This document shows positions 1-10,348 of a DNA stretch of 27,394 nt, in pieces. The stretch lies in contig BDIP01000067.1 of the NCBI GenBank assembly GCA_003568945.1, forward strand, positions 6,853-34,246. The letters are read 5' to 3'. A program made the position numbers and the translations under genes. The stretch comes from Kipferlia bialata. Its lineage: Eukaryota; Fornicata. Numbering within the stretch: the stretch's first letter is position 1; every line of letters starts with the position of its first letter. Below the pieces are notes generated by a model. That model ran no database searches. It was not told where the DNA came from and saw only the letters and a program-made list of their open reading frames with translations.

Positions 1-9
1 ATACCGATC

Positions 10-1515
10 CTACCTCTTGCTAGCTGGGTGCACGGGTGACATGGCCATGGTCTCATCCAGGTGGGACACATTGTCATTGTTCATGGCTATGGGTAAAATG
101 TTATATACATATAGGTATATATATATATATATAGTGTGTGTGAGAGAGAGAGAGAGAAAGGGAGAGAGAGAGAGAGATGGTCTCATCAAGGTGGGACACA
201 TTGTCATTGTTCATGACTAAAGGAAAGTGAATATGATGATATATAATTATATCTGGTGAGCGAGAGAGCGAGATAGAGTGACAGACAGAGCACAATACTA
301 TTCACAGCGAACGATAAGATGAGAGATATTATGTATCTATATATGTGGGTTATCTCTGATAGCTACAGATGTATCGAATGAGACATCGGTCAGGTAGGGT
401 TCAGTACGTACCGTTGAGCCTTGCTGTGAGCTCGGCGTACTCTTGCTGGGGTGAGAGCCGTTTGATATATATATATATGTACATATACTCATGAACACAT
501 ATATCATGTTACTTATTACCTTAGCAGCGTGTCTGATTGCCTCGTGTATACAGTTATCCGTAAATACACTGCCAGTATACACATAGATCTCTATCTATAC
601 ATTCATTACCTTCGCAGCGTGTCTGATTGCCTCGTGTATGCTGTTGTCTGTGTATATATTGTTTATACTTCTATATCTATACCTACATCAATGCACTAAA
701 TACCTTAGCAGCGTGTCTGATTGCCTCGTGTATGCTGTTGTCTGTGATGTACACCCTCAGGATGTACGAGGAGTGCGTCACGGGCTTCACGGCCTGGTAT
801 CAATGCATATATATGTAGAACTACAATATACATGTGTATTCAATGAATGATATATGAATACTATTGTGATGTACGAGGAGTGCGTCACGGCCTGGTATTA
901 GAATCACTGTCACGGAGATATTATTGACAACACTAATTACATGGCCAGATCACAAATACATATTGGCAAAATCTATAGACTGTAGAATGAATCATTACCC
1001 ACCCTAAACCCATCGGAGGTTATGAACTCCAGCTCTATGTCCATTCCGACCAGTGGCTTCTTGAAGAATGGGATGGCAGTCATAGGGTCTCCGTCCTTAC
1101 CCTTGCCACCGTATCCTGATATTGGGGTACATATGTGTGTTAAGCGCATATATCATATATCATATACACAATTAATGTATATTAGAACACATTATATATG
1201 AATGGGATGGCAGTCATGGGGTCTCCGTCTTTTCCCTTTCCTCCGTATCCTGTGTAAATGATTTACTTCACACTAATAATTATGTCAATGAATACCGGTT
1301 CAATTAAAAAATGACCAATACTGTATATATACATATATCAGAATAGAGTAACAATGGGAATAGAGACAATAGTGAATATGGTACCCATAGTGCTCTTCGA
1401 CACCCTGACATATAATACATACAAACATGATATTCATATATATTCTGAATAGTGAATACATTCATATATATTCTGAATATTGAATACATACATATACATA
1501 CATACATATACATAC

Positions 1516-1550
<35 letters not shown>

Positions 1551-3118
1551 CACGCCAGTACCTATTGTGCTCTTCTGCACCCTCACCAGCTCTGGGGAGA
1601 CATTGGCACGGCGGCAGATTCTGGAGAGTTAGTACTATATGTAAACGTACATTAGAACTCTATAGTACATATATACAGCTATTCCTAACTCATATGTATA
1701 CCTGTCATTGAACTGCTTTGTTCCAAAGGTGTCAAACAGGTATAACTAATCAGATAGTTGTATATGTGTATACTATTACCCAACTACCCTACATATGTAA
1801 ATATATAAATATATATATATGTGTGTGTGTGTGTGTATATACCTGTCCCTGAACTGCTTTGTCTCAAAGATGTCAAACAGGCTGACGTCATTCATCATGT
1901 CCTTGGCAAACCTAGGAGTCAACGATAGAGTCAAAGAATCATTAGTGAATCAATGTACAAACAATTATGTACCAAATACTGAATCACCTCCTTGGTCAGC
2001 CTGATCATCAACACTGTAACATACATATATAGATAATAATAGTTACTAGGGCCTAATAGTCACTGATACGATGAATACATACCTGATGCCAAATGCCAGC
2101 TTGTATGTGTTCCGCGTGTCGACACGCTGCAGGATGGCCTGATGGTAGGAATACATTTATAGGTATATATACTGAATACATATTGAATATAATTCAGATT
2201 AGAACCAATATGTATATACTATATGTTGCAGGATGGCCTGGGGGGTAAGGGTATATATACACACACGACATAATACAAATTGATAGTGTATATCCACATA
2301 TGTATACACACATACATATATACATATAGGATATATATATATACATATATATATATGTATACATACATATATATATATATATATATAGGATAGCTGCAGG
2401 ATGGCCTGGGGTAAGATGCAAACATGATTCATACACAATACACATATACTGTACACATGCAGAACTTATATACCTTAGCCTCGTCAATCTTTTTATTCTC
2501 TAATTTTCTATTTTGGGTTGTGTGTCTAGGTACACTTTTACTACAGTACAGCAGTCCATATATACATTGCATCTGAGACGTATATCTCCAGATATATATA
2601 CCTTAGCCTCGTCCATCTTTGGGTTCTGTGTCAGGCCATTGCCTCCAAACCCACCGGCTGGGTACATCCTGATGGCTGGGGGTGAGGAGATACATACATA
2701 TCCATCATATATATGAGAGAGAGTGCGTGAGAGAGAGAGAGATAGGGAGACACAGACGCCAGCTGGATATATGCTGATGGCTGGGGGTGAGATGTATAAA
2801 TATATACATATATATGAAGAGAGAGAGAGACAGAAAGCAAAAGAAGTGATATTCACAACACGTACTGTCCAGGATGCCGTCGTTGAGCTTGAGGAACAGG
2901 TCCAGGTCATGGCAGGAGTCAGTCAGGCGGAAGGTGTCTGGGATTAGAGGTCAAATATGGAAATGGACCATGTTCAATAATATATAGGAATACAAGAACA
3001 ATCAATTATACATATACTATATGCATACTCACCCGATGCCTGCACGAGGGCGTCTGTCACCATCAGCTCCACAGCAGAGGAGGTCTTGTGGGAGTACACA
3101 CGGCTGAAGAGACTAGAC

Positions 3119-3165
<47 letters not shown>

Positions 3166-3953
3166 CTTGTGGGAGTAGTAGGCTATTGAATAGTGGAGAC
3201 ACGTGAGGTTGAGAAGGAGATGTCACCTGTATCTGCAGCCGAATATCTCGTTGATGGCATGTTGGGTCTTGACCTGGAAGGCCCACTTGTCACCAACGAA
3301 CCTGGGTGATTAGAGACATGTCACACGCAATTCAAACAATGCCACATACATGCAAACACATAATGACTATTGGTATACATAGTCACAGACAATTGGCGCC
3401 ATACCTGCTGGCCTGTAGTATGTATGCCGTGTCTGGCCTCTGCATACTGGGGCCTACATTGACAGAGTCTCTGGGGGTAAGGTATACAATAGTATACATA
3501 CAAATATATACACTACCATTGACAGAGTCCCTGGGGGTGAGGGGTGTATTAGTGAATACATATACATATGTTTATTTCGCTATTAGTCTCAATGCTGGGG
3601 CCAGAGTCTCTGAGGGTTATGAATACTATAGTGTATCAAGTCCAGTAGAATCTTCAACACTTCTATATGTATATATAGATCTATATCTCATACCTCTCCA
3701 GATAGTCGAGCTTGTCCACGTCCAGCCCGCACTGACTGTTGGACACAATGTCATAGAGCCAGCCTCTTTCACCGGTCTAGAAGTCAGGGAGATTTAATCG
3801 AAGATATATACCCTATATATGCATATATAGTATATATATGTGTGTGTATATATACATATAGTATATATAACTGACTGTTGGACACAATGTCATAGAGCCA
3901 GCCCCTCTCACCGGTCTAAGGGTCAGAGAGACACCACTTGATATATATCTATG

Positions 3954-3988
<35 letters not shown>

Positions 3989-4845
3989 TATATATGGTGT
4001 TCTGACTGTTGGACACAATGTCATAGAGCCAGCCCCTCTCGCCGGTCTAAAGTAAGTACAGGGTAACTTGTATGTATATGTATATGTATGATTGTATATG
4101 TGATATATAGTGTTCTGACTGTTGGACACAATGTCATAGAGCCAGCCCCTCTCGCCAGTCTGAAATTAGTATGATATATATAGTATATATAGTATTCTGA
4201 CTGTTGGACACAATGTCTAAAGTCAGGCAGTATCTATAAGAGAGAAAGGGTGTACCATATACACATGTATGTATACTTTTTATACCTTGCGCCCCTCTTT
4301 GCAGTCACAGATGGCAGTATATATATATATATATATATACTATATAATAGCTTTGTGCGTGTGAGTGTATGTATACCCTACCTTGCGCCCCTCTATGCAG
4401 TCACAGATTGCACCGGAATTGCATTTGTAATAAAATATTTATACTGGTATATATATACATACATAGATTATACCATGTAACAATACCTTGCGCCCCTCTA
4501 TGCAGTCACAGATGGCAGTGACCTCACAGTCCTCGAGGTCTAGGGTGAGATTCATATATAGAAGGTGTATATTGATTAGATAGAGAGGAGTTAGACATCA
4601 ATAAGTAGGATATTACGAAGGTATATACTCTTATAATAGATAGAGAGAGAGAGAGGGGACCTCACAGTCCTCAAGGTCTAGGGTGAGGGGTATATGAATT
4701 AGAATCATCCATGCTTATAGGTAGGAAAGTGTGAATACGCACCATCATTCTCCTGTGCTATTCTGTGCACCAGTTCCACAGACATGGCCTCGTGCTCCTT
4801 CCTGATGCCCATGGCACGCAGGAACCTGGAATAAGGGGGTAGAGG

Positions 4846-4890
<45 letters not shown>

Positions 4891-7087
4891 GAGAGATGCC
4901 CATGGCCCTCAGGAACCTAAGGATTAGACCATACGGAATATATATGAATTAGAATAAGAATGAGGGGTAGGAAGAGAAATCTATAAGTGTGACACTTCTG
5001 ATGCCCATGGCTCTCAGGAACCTAAGAGTGAGGAGGTAGGGAGAGAGAGAGAGAGAGGGAGATAGAGAGAGAAAGAGTGTATAATACAGAATATATACTC
5101 ACCCACTGTCCCATGCGTGACTGAATGGTCCGTGGCCCAGGTCATGGCACAGGGCAGCAAGGGTGACTAGAGTAAGGTTAATACTAACAAAAATACTTGG
5201 GTATATATAGACAGAGATGGGGGGGGGGGTACTAGGTCATGGCAGAGAGCAGCAAGGGCGACTGTTATTAGTATCACATATATAATACATGAACACACAC
5301 ACACATATATATATACATGTTAGTGTATATATATAGTTCAGGTCACAGGGCAGCAAGGGTGACTGTAATTAGAGAGTAGATGTATATTCATATACATATA
5401 TTCATATACATATATACATATACAGAGAGAGAGAGAGAAGGATATATGGGTAGAGGTAGAGGGCAGCAAGGGTGACTGGGGTGAGAATAATACTACTTAG
5501 GGGTTCCCAGAGTGTACGAAAGTATTTTCATATACCTATCTTCCTCTCTCTGTGTGTGAGCCTCAGGCCTGGCTGGGATGCACTGACCTTGGACAGGAGC
5601 TGGCCTAGAGTAAAATATATATACATACATGTCTATATTAACCTAGTTCTATATGTTCTCATACCTGCCAGGTGCATGGTGCCCAGACTGTGTCACATAT
5701 ATAGTACAATCTATAAACAATATGATATATACATATATATACAGCATATCTACACAATACCTGCCAGGTGCATGGTGCCCAGACTGTGTCAAATATGTCA
5801 TAATATACACTAAATACACACAACACTGACTTCCAACATATGATATTCATATATAAAGATAATATATATATATATTATTACACTATATTTTATTAAACTA
5901 TATTATATATCTGTACAGTACCTGCCAGGTGCATGGTGCCCAGACTGTGCTCAAACCTGGCAATTAGAGGGTGAACACATGGAGAGAGCTGTATACTAAG
6001 CAATGTACAAAAGTGCATGGTGTGGTCATTAAGAATTTGTGTGTAGTGTCTTAATACCTATCCACCATACCTAGTGTGTGTGGCCCCTGGGTACACGTAG
6101 TGAGCAGTCCCCAGCTGTCTAAGACCCCTGGAGTAAATAGTAGTATTATACACAGACATATATACATATATAGATATATATGTATTCATGTATATATAGA
6201 GAGACAGTACCAAGCTGCCTCAGTCTCAGACCCTTGGAGTAAATAATTATTGTTGTATACATACATACAGTAAGTATATATATGGTCAATATACACAATA
6301 CTGAACCATATACCTCAGCCTCTGCACTGCCTGTGTGTTGAGCACATCCACTGCATAGCCTGGGACCTCGATGACCTAGAGTAAAAGGGGTATATATATT
6401 ACCTAATATATATATATATATATATATACTATATACACTAAACATAGGTATAGACATCCACTGCATAGCCTGGGACCGATCAATGACCTGGCAGTGAGGG
6501 AGGGAAATGATTGACACCAAATATAATACATATTATAGATACCTTGTGGATGGGGTCTGTGATGGACACATCGAAGTACACCTTATATGTATATATATAT
6601 ATGTGTATATATATATATTCATTTATTCATTCTATACTGATTCTGATATCATTGTGGTATCCATACATACTACTATAGCTAATATATATACCTTGTGGAT
6701 GGGGTCTGTGATGGACACGTCGAAGTTGTACGCACAGTGGTACCTGGGGTAAGGGTCATGTTGAGAGAGAGAGAGGGAGAGAAATAGAGAGACAACATAT
6801 ATAGAAACATAGGAGAACGGGGGGGGGGGTAAACACTAGATATACGTCAGATAGGGAGTACGAGAGTATGATGGTGGGAGCCATAGTACCGAGGGATGAG
6901 ATAGAGAGAATGGGGGACGAATGGGAGCGGGGGGGGGGGGAGGGCACATATGAATCCTTAAGCAGAATAATACCGGTATATGGTATATTGACTGAGGCAC
7001 CCTAAAGATAGAGACAGTGATAGAGAGAGAGAGAGATCTACACCTGCTCGACAGGCTGTCTCCTGCTATATCGGCCTCTCCTGGCAT
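10..7087 (-). CDS. SAMHD1-like HD-domain dNTP triphosphohydrolase, 22 exons
   Basis: Predicted to hydrolyse dNTPs to deoxynucleoside plus triphosphate. I joined exons by frame and GT-AG sites. In transcription order they are 7087-7044, 6743-6692, 6375-6314, 6127-6071, 5956-5922, 5604-5536, 5166-5103, 4825-4743, 4539-4487, 3776-3694, 3470-3405, 3301-3227, 3112-3033, 2937-2866, 2675-2602, 2138-2083, 1911-1843, 1620-1562, 1115-1003, 793-704, 445-412 and 86-10, ending in TAG. All phases agree, giving 1467 nt and 488 aa. Family signatures are seen in order: [67 protein letters not shown] and LFSRVYSHK. These cover the metal-binding His, the His-Asp pair and the later Asp of SAMHD1, plus the downstream C-terminal lobe ([11 protein letters not shown]). 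Human SAMHD1 is 626 aa; here the N-terminal SAM domain is absent. The ATG at 7087 is supported by its match to the start of the divergent gene. Low-complexity introns are full of exon-edge copies. Confidence 0.9.
178..217 (-). repeat. Echo of exon 22 start
   Basis: Near-copy of positions 49-88, containing the first part of the last exon of the SAMHD1-like gene. It lies upstream of the real exon in the transcript, is cut off inside the exon and is followed by a (GA)n tract. Confidence 0.8.
518..898 (-). repeat. Echoes around exon 20 (two 3' copies, one 5' copy)
   Basis: Copies of the exon end plus its gtaa/gtat donor occur at about 518-561 and 608-653. A copy of the acceptor plus exon start, with an 8-bp internal deletion, lies at 869-898. 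The functional exon is 704-793. The nearer 3' copy is almost identical to the exon; the farther one has several substitutions. Confidence 0.85.
1200..1252 (-). repeat. Echo of exon 19 start
   Basis: Diverged copy of the first ~50 bp of the exon at 1003-1115, including a cacag acceptor. Differences fall largely at third codon positions (for example GGA/GGT and AAA/AAG). Confidence 0.8.
1381..1740 (-). repeat. 3' echoes of exons 18 and 17
   Basis: At 1381-1408 there is a copy of the end of exon 18 with a gtac donor. At 1699-1740 there is a copy of the end of exon 17 with its gtata donor, several bases diverged. The functional exons are 1562-1620 and 1843-1911. Confidence 0.75.
1476..2395. repeat. 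(TA)n and TATACA microsatellites in introns
   Basis: Dense TA and TATACA tracts (for example 1515-1550, 1808-1838 and 2310-2390) fill the introns around exons 18 to 16. Similar tracts recur in nearly every intron up to about 15.4 kb and are almost absent after 16 kb. Confidence 0.85.
2225..2790 (-). repeat. Echoes of exons 16 and 15
   Basis: Short acceptor-side copies of exon 16 (GCCATCCTGCA after cccag) lie at 2225-2240 and 2392-2413. A donor-side copy of exon 15 lies at 2471-2490 and an acceptor-side copy at 2757-2790. The functional exons are 2083-2138 and 2602-2675. (TA)n tracts separate them. Confidence 0.75.
3121..3177. repeat. (GA)n tract with a short exon 13 fragment
   Basis: About 42 bp of pure GA dinucleotide is followed by a 16-bp internal fragment of exon 13. 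Read on the gene's strand this is a CT tract just upstream of the exon 13 acceptor, so it may serve as a polypyrimidine tract. Confidence 0.8.
3516..3617 (-). repeat. Two 5' echoes of exon 11
   Basis: The acceptor plus first ~15 bases of exon 11 recur at 3516-3540 (one substitution) and, more decayed, at about 3592-3617. The functional exon is 3405-3470. Confidence 0.7.
3871..4218 (-). repeat. Array of four 5' echoes of exon 10
   Basis: Copies lie at 3871-3918, 4002-4049, 4115-4161 and 4197-4218. The first three hold ~47 bp of exon 10 start with a recognisable AG acceptor (ttag or tcag before ACCGG/ACTGG). All break off at the same exon base (CTGACTGTTGG on the plus strand) and pass into a TA-rich spacer. 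The spacing shrinks from 139 to 82 bp. The functional exon is 3694-3776. Confidence 0.9.
4283..4684 (-). repeat. Echoes on both sides of exon 9
   Basis: Donor-side copies (CGCAAG|gtat end of exon 9) lie at about 4283-4318 and 4379-4411. An acceptor-side copy lies at 4658-4684 after a GA tract. The functional exon 4487-4539 sits between them. Confidence 0.85.
4850..5025 (-). repeat. (GA)n tract and two 5' echoes of exon 8
   Basis: A GA tract at about 4850-4888 is followed by acceptor-side copies of exon 8 at 4895-4920 and 4998-5025. Both are preceded by cttag acceptors on the gene strand and differ from the exon at a few silent positions. The functional exon is 4743-4825. Confidence 0.85.
5233..5479 (-). 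repeat. Three 5' echoes of the catalytic HD exon (exon 7)
   Basis: Copies of the first 15-32 bp of exon 7 (AG|TCACCCTTGCTGCC) lie at 5233-5264, 5338-5365 and 5461-5479, each with an intact AG acceptor (aacag, tacag, cccag). None reaches the HD codons in full. The functional exon is 5103-5166. Confidence 0.85.
5664..5792 (-). repeat. Two 3' echoes of exon 5
   Basis: The last ~29 bp of exon 5 (GTMHLAG codons) with its gtatg/gtatt donor recurs at 5664-5693 and 5758-5792, downstream of the functional exon 5922-5956 in transcript order. Confidence 0.85.
6208..6492 (-). repeat. 5' echoes of exons 4 and 3
   Basis: An acceptor-side, out-of-frame copy of exon 4 lies at 6208-6238. An acceptor-side copy of exon 3 lies at 6452-6492. 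Both are cut off inside the exon and followed by TA-rich sequence. The functional exons are 6071-6127 and 6314-6375. Confidence 0.8.
6543..6581 (-). other. Possible 39-nt cassette exon (copy of exon 2 end) in the SAMHD1-like gene
   Basis: This is a second copy of the 3' part of exon 2, downstream of it in the transcript. It is preceded by an AG (tataag) and followed by a gtatct donor. It reads [13 protein letters not shown], 13 codons, phase 0 on both sides, so it can be added between exons 2 and 3 without shifting frame. It cannot replace exon 2, because exon 1 ends in phase 2. The acceptor lies after a TA tract with no clear polypyrimidine stretch, so it may instead be an unspliced echo. 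Confidence 0.45.
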
Positions 7088-7094
7088 CTCTGAT

Positions 7095-7124
7095 CAAGCT
7101 CAGTCAAGGCTAGTCAAGCACAGT
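7095..7124. promoter_or_regulatory. Three 10-bp CAAG repeats in the divergent promoter region
   Basis: Three consecutive 10-bp units (CAAGCTCAGT, CAAGGCTAGT, CAAGCACAGT) sit 8 bp upstream of the SAMHD1-like start codon, within the roughly 357-bp gap between two divergent genes. The spacing equals about one DNA helical turn. The rest of the gap (7125-7444) holds no convincing exon. An ATG at 7203 opens only 14 codons, and another ATG at 7390 could encode a short upstream exon of gene 2. The regulatory role is inferred from position and periodicity only. Confidence 0.3.
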
Positions 7125-7444
7125 TAATATAGAACGATGTAGGTGGCCAGTATACTCGCAGGGGTAGGTGCAACTGCGATACAGAGAGAATGCGGATTGA
7201 ATATGGCGGCAGATACGTTCAGCGTTTCGTTGGATTGTTTTTGAGTTATTAGATAGGGGTTGACCTCGAGGTCATCAGCTGTCGTGACATCGTCTCTCTC
7301 TCTCGTGACATGCTCTTGTCATAGAAAGGACAGTATACCTCCATCATATGTCACGTCCCCATATGTCACACATCAGCTGACCATTCATGACCGTGTTCGT
7401 CTCTCCACCTATAGGGGAAGAGAGGGTGTGAGTGTATACTACCC

Positions 7445-8190
7445 ATGCCATCCCAGGCCGATATAGCCATTGAGGCAGAGAGAGAGGGAGAGACCCAGGC
7501 TGATATAGCCATTGAGGCAGAGAGAGAGGGTGAGAGAGAGGTTGTCCTCAACGCATGTGGGTCAGAGACAGGGAGTGTGTGTGCCTCTGAGGTGCCGGAG
7601 ATCCCAGCCTCTCCACTGCATGAGAGTGTAGCAGTTGCGGAGTCAGAGAGAGAGGGAGAGAGAGAGTCTCTGTCTATGGAGGATGGGATTGAGACTGAGG
7701 TGGTTGACCTTGTTGACACTGAGACAGAGGGAGAGGGAGAGACAGAGGTGGCTGATCTCGTGGTACCTGACAATGAGGCAGATACAGAGGTCAATGAGCA
7801 CGACCTGCCAGTGAACACAGGTATTCTATCTCCCTCTGTCTCTCTCTGACCCTCCCCCCCCCTTCCATTGTGCCACTGGTCTCCCCATTCTATCCCAAGT
7901 ACTCTCTCTTCCCCTATAGATCTATCTTCCTCTCGCGTACTGCTTGATACATACGTGGCCTACATCTCATATGTGTGATAATATATATGCTTATGCCAGA
8001 ACCAGAGGCAGGTGTGCATGAGACAACCGGGGCAGAGAGGGAGGGAGAGGGAGAGGGAGATGAAGAGACAGAGAGAGAGGGAGAGGGAGAGAGAGATCAT
8101 GCAGAGAGGGAGGGAGAGGGAGAGATAGAGAGAGAGGTGGAGGCAGAGGCAGAGGAGGATACCGTCCCTGAAGCTGACTGCACAGGTACT

Positions 8191-8229
<39 letters not shown>

Positions 8230-8990
8230 CCCCCATATTTACAATTTCACATTTTTTCCCTCCTTCCCCTACTTTGCCTCTAGTCCTGTCATGGTCTCGC
8301 TCCAACTCTCTCTCTCTCTCTCTCCATCTCATCTCAGCACGTGCCCTATCTGTCGAACCCCCCCCCCTCTCCCTCCCTCTCTCTCTCTCTCTCTCTCTGT
8401 CTGTCTCTCATCACAGCCCGTGCCCTATCTGTCGACCCAGTCACCTCCACTGCTGAGACTCAGCCAGAGGTATACATGCATACATACGCATATAAATATA
8501 TCTATATATATCTATGTACGGGTGTATATACAGATTTTTCCTCCCCCCCCCTCCCCCTCTCCCTCTATCTCTCGTTCTAACCTACAGGGAGTCCCAATGC
8601 CCTCTAGCCATGTAGTGACTGAGGTTGCATCCCCAACTGAGAGTGTCAAGGTATCTAGTATAGCTCTACATCTCTCTATACTCTCATATTTATTGTGTAG
8701 ATCAAGTCTTAACCCAAGTCTGTGTACGAGAGTGAGTGGGAGGGCTGAGTATGTTCCCTCCTATATGTGCGTTTATATCGATTTGTATATTTCTAATCCT
8801 CAGTCTGTGTACGAGAGTGAGTGGGAGGGCTGGGACACAGAGAGACTGGCACTGGCAGCAGCGGAGAAGGAGGTAGACATGTATATTTTTATACATAGAT
8901 ATACATATATATATGTATAGAGAGAGAGAGAGAGAGAGACTGGCACTGGCAGCACCGGAGAAGGAGGTAGATCTATATATAGAGAGAGAG

Positions 8991-9026
<36 letters not shown>

Positions 9027-10174
9027 GGAGACTGGCACCGGCAGCAGCAGAGAAGGAGGTATATATATACACACACACACACACAATTAGTAAATATATA
9101 TATATATCTCTCTCTCTTGTTCTCTTCCTATGCACACTTCTTATCCCAAGGTTGCTACTGCACTGGAGAGAGAGACTCTCCTCATTGCCAAGGTAAGAGG
9201 TGTCTGTATACAGTATGTATCGTCTGAAAAGATATGTAATTTACTCTGTTGTAGTACACTCTCACGTTAGGTTGAGTCCCTGGAGTCTCTCTGCCAGCAG
9301 GTAGAGGTGGAGAGAGAGACTGAGAGAGCTCAGTGGGAGACAGAGAAGGGAGAGTTGGAGAGGGAGAGAGAGACTCTGACAGAGAAGATCAAGTGGGAGG
9401 GAATAGGTATAGCGCACACTCCTATATATATATATGTATATGCTTCATATATAGTCTTCTCTCCCTTCTCACTCCAATGGGTGACAGTACCCGCTCATAT
9501 TTGGAGTATTTATATATATACTAGTAGGTATCTCTCACCCCCAGCCCACCAGGCCATTGAGAGTACTATCTCTCTCTCCCTATTATGTTCAAGTATAAAT
9601 ACATATTGAAATGTATCTCACCCTCAGCCCACCAGGCCATTGAGAGACAGTACGACTCCACATATTCTGCACTCACCGAGGTCAGGGAGCAGGTAAGCTA
9701 TACATACTGTATATACACAAAACACTAAACAGGTGGTATTGTATGTATATCTGTATATCAATCGATGTATATATATGGGAGGCAGAGAGGGCAGCAACTG
9801 TCAAATATTTCTATACATATATACAATATGTGAAATTGCTGCATCTTACCTTAGCTCGAGACCGAGAGGGCTGCTTGGGAGGCCGAGAGAGCATCAGCAG
9901 CTGAGAGGGAGGCTGAGAGGGTGAGGGAGAGAGAGAGGGAGAGAGAGGCCGAGCACATGGAGGTGGCAGACCTACTCGCCATCAAGGAGCAGGTATATAG
10001 TTTATGTATACATATATGTACACAATATATACACTGTATATAAATATGACTATTGTATATACAAATGTACTACTTATACTATATTGGATATGGAGGTGGC
10101 TGACCTACTCGCCATCAAGGAGCAGGTACACTACTCACTTATATACATATATACATATATACATATATACATAT

Positions 10175-10213
<39 letters not shown>

Positions 10214-10315
10214 TACACATATATAGTATATAGTATCACATGGAGGTGGCTGACCTACTGACCATCAAGGAGCAGGTACATTCCACACACGTACATATAC
10301 ATGATACGTATGTAA

Positions 10316-10348
<33 letters not shown>

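Noticed and set aside
1304-2487. ORFs encoding Tyr/Ile-rich peptides (YIYIYI) on both strands
   Set aside because: They are translations of TA and TATACA microsatellites in introns, overlapping the well-supported spliced exons.
5536-5604. 17-nt microexon reading of exon 6 (ending at 5588)
   Set aside because: That donor breaks the frame to the HD exon. The 69-nt version ending at 5536 keeps phase and adds the expected helix before CHDLGHG.
8191-8460. ORFs encoding Leu/Ser repeats (LSLSLS)
   Set aside because: Translations of intronic (CT)n tracts or the reverse of GA-rich exons, with no conserved motif.
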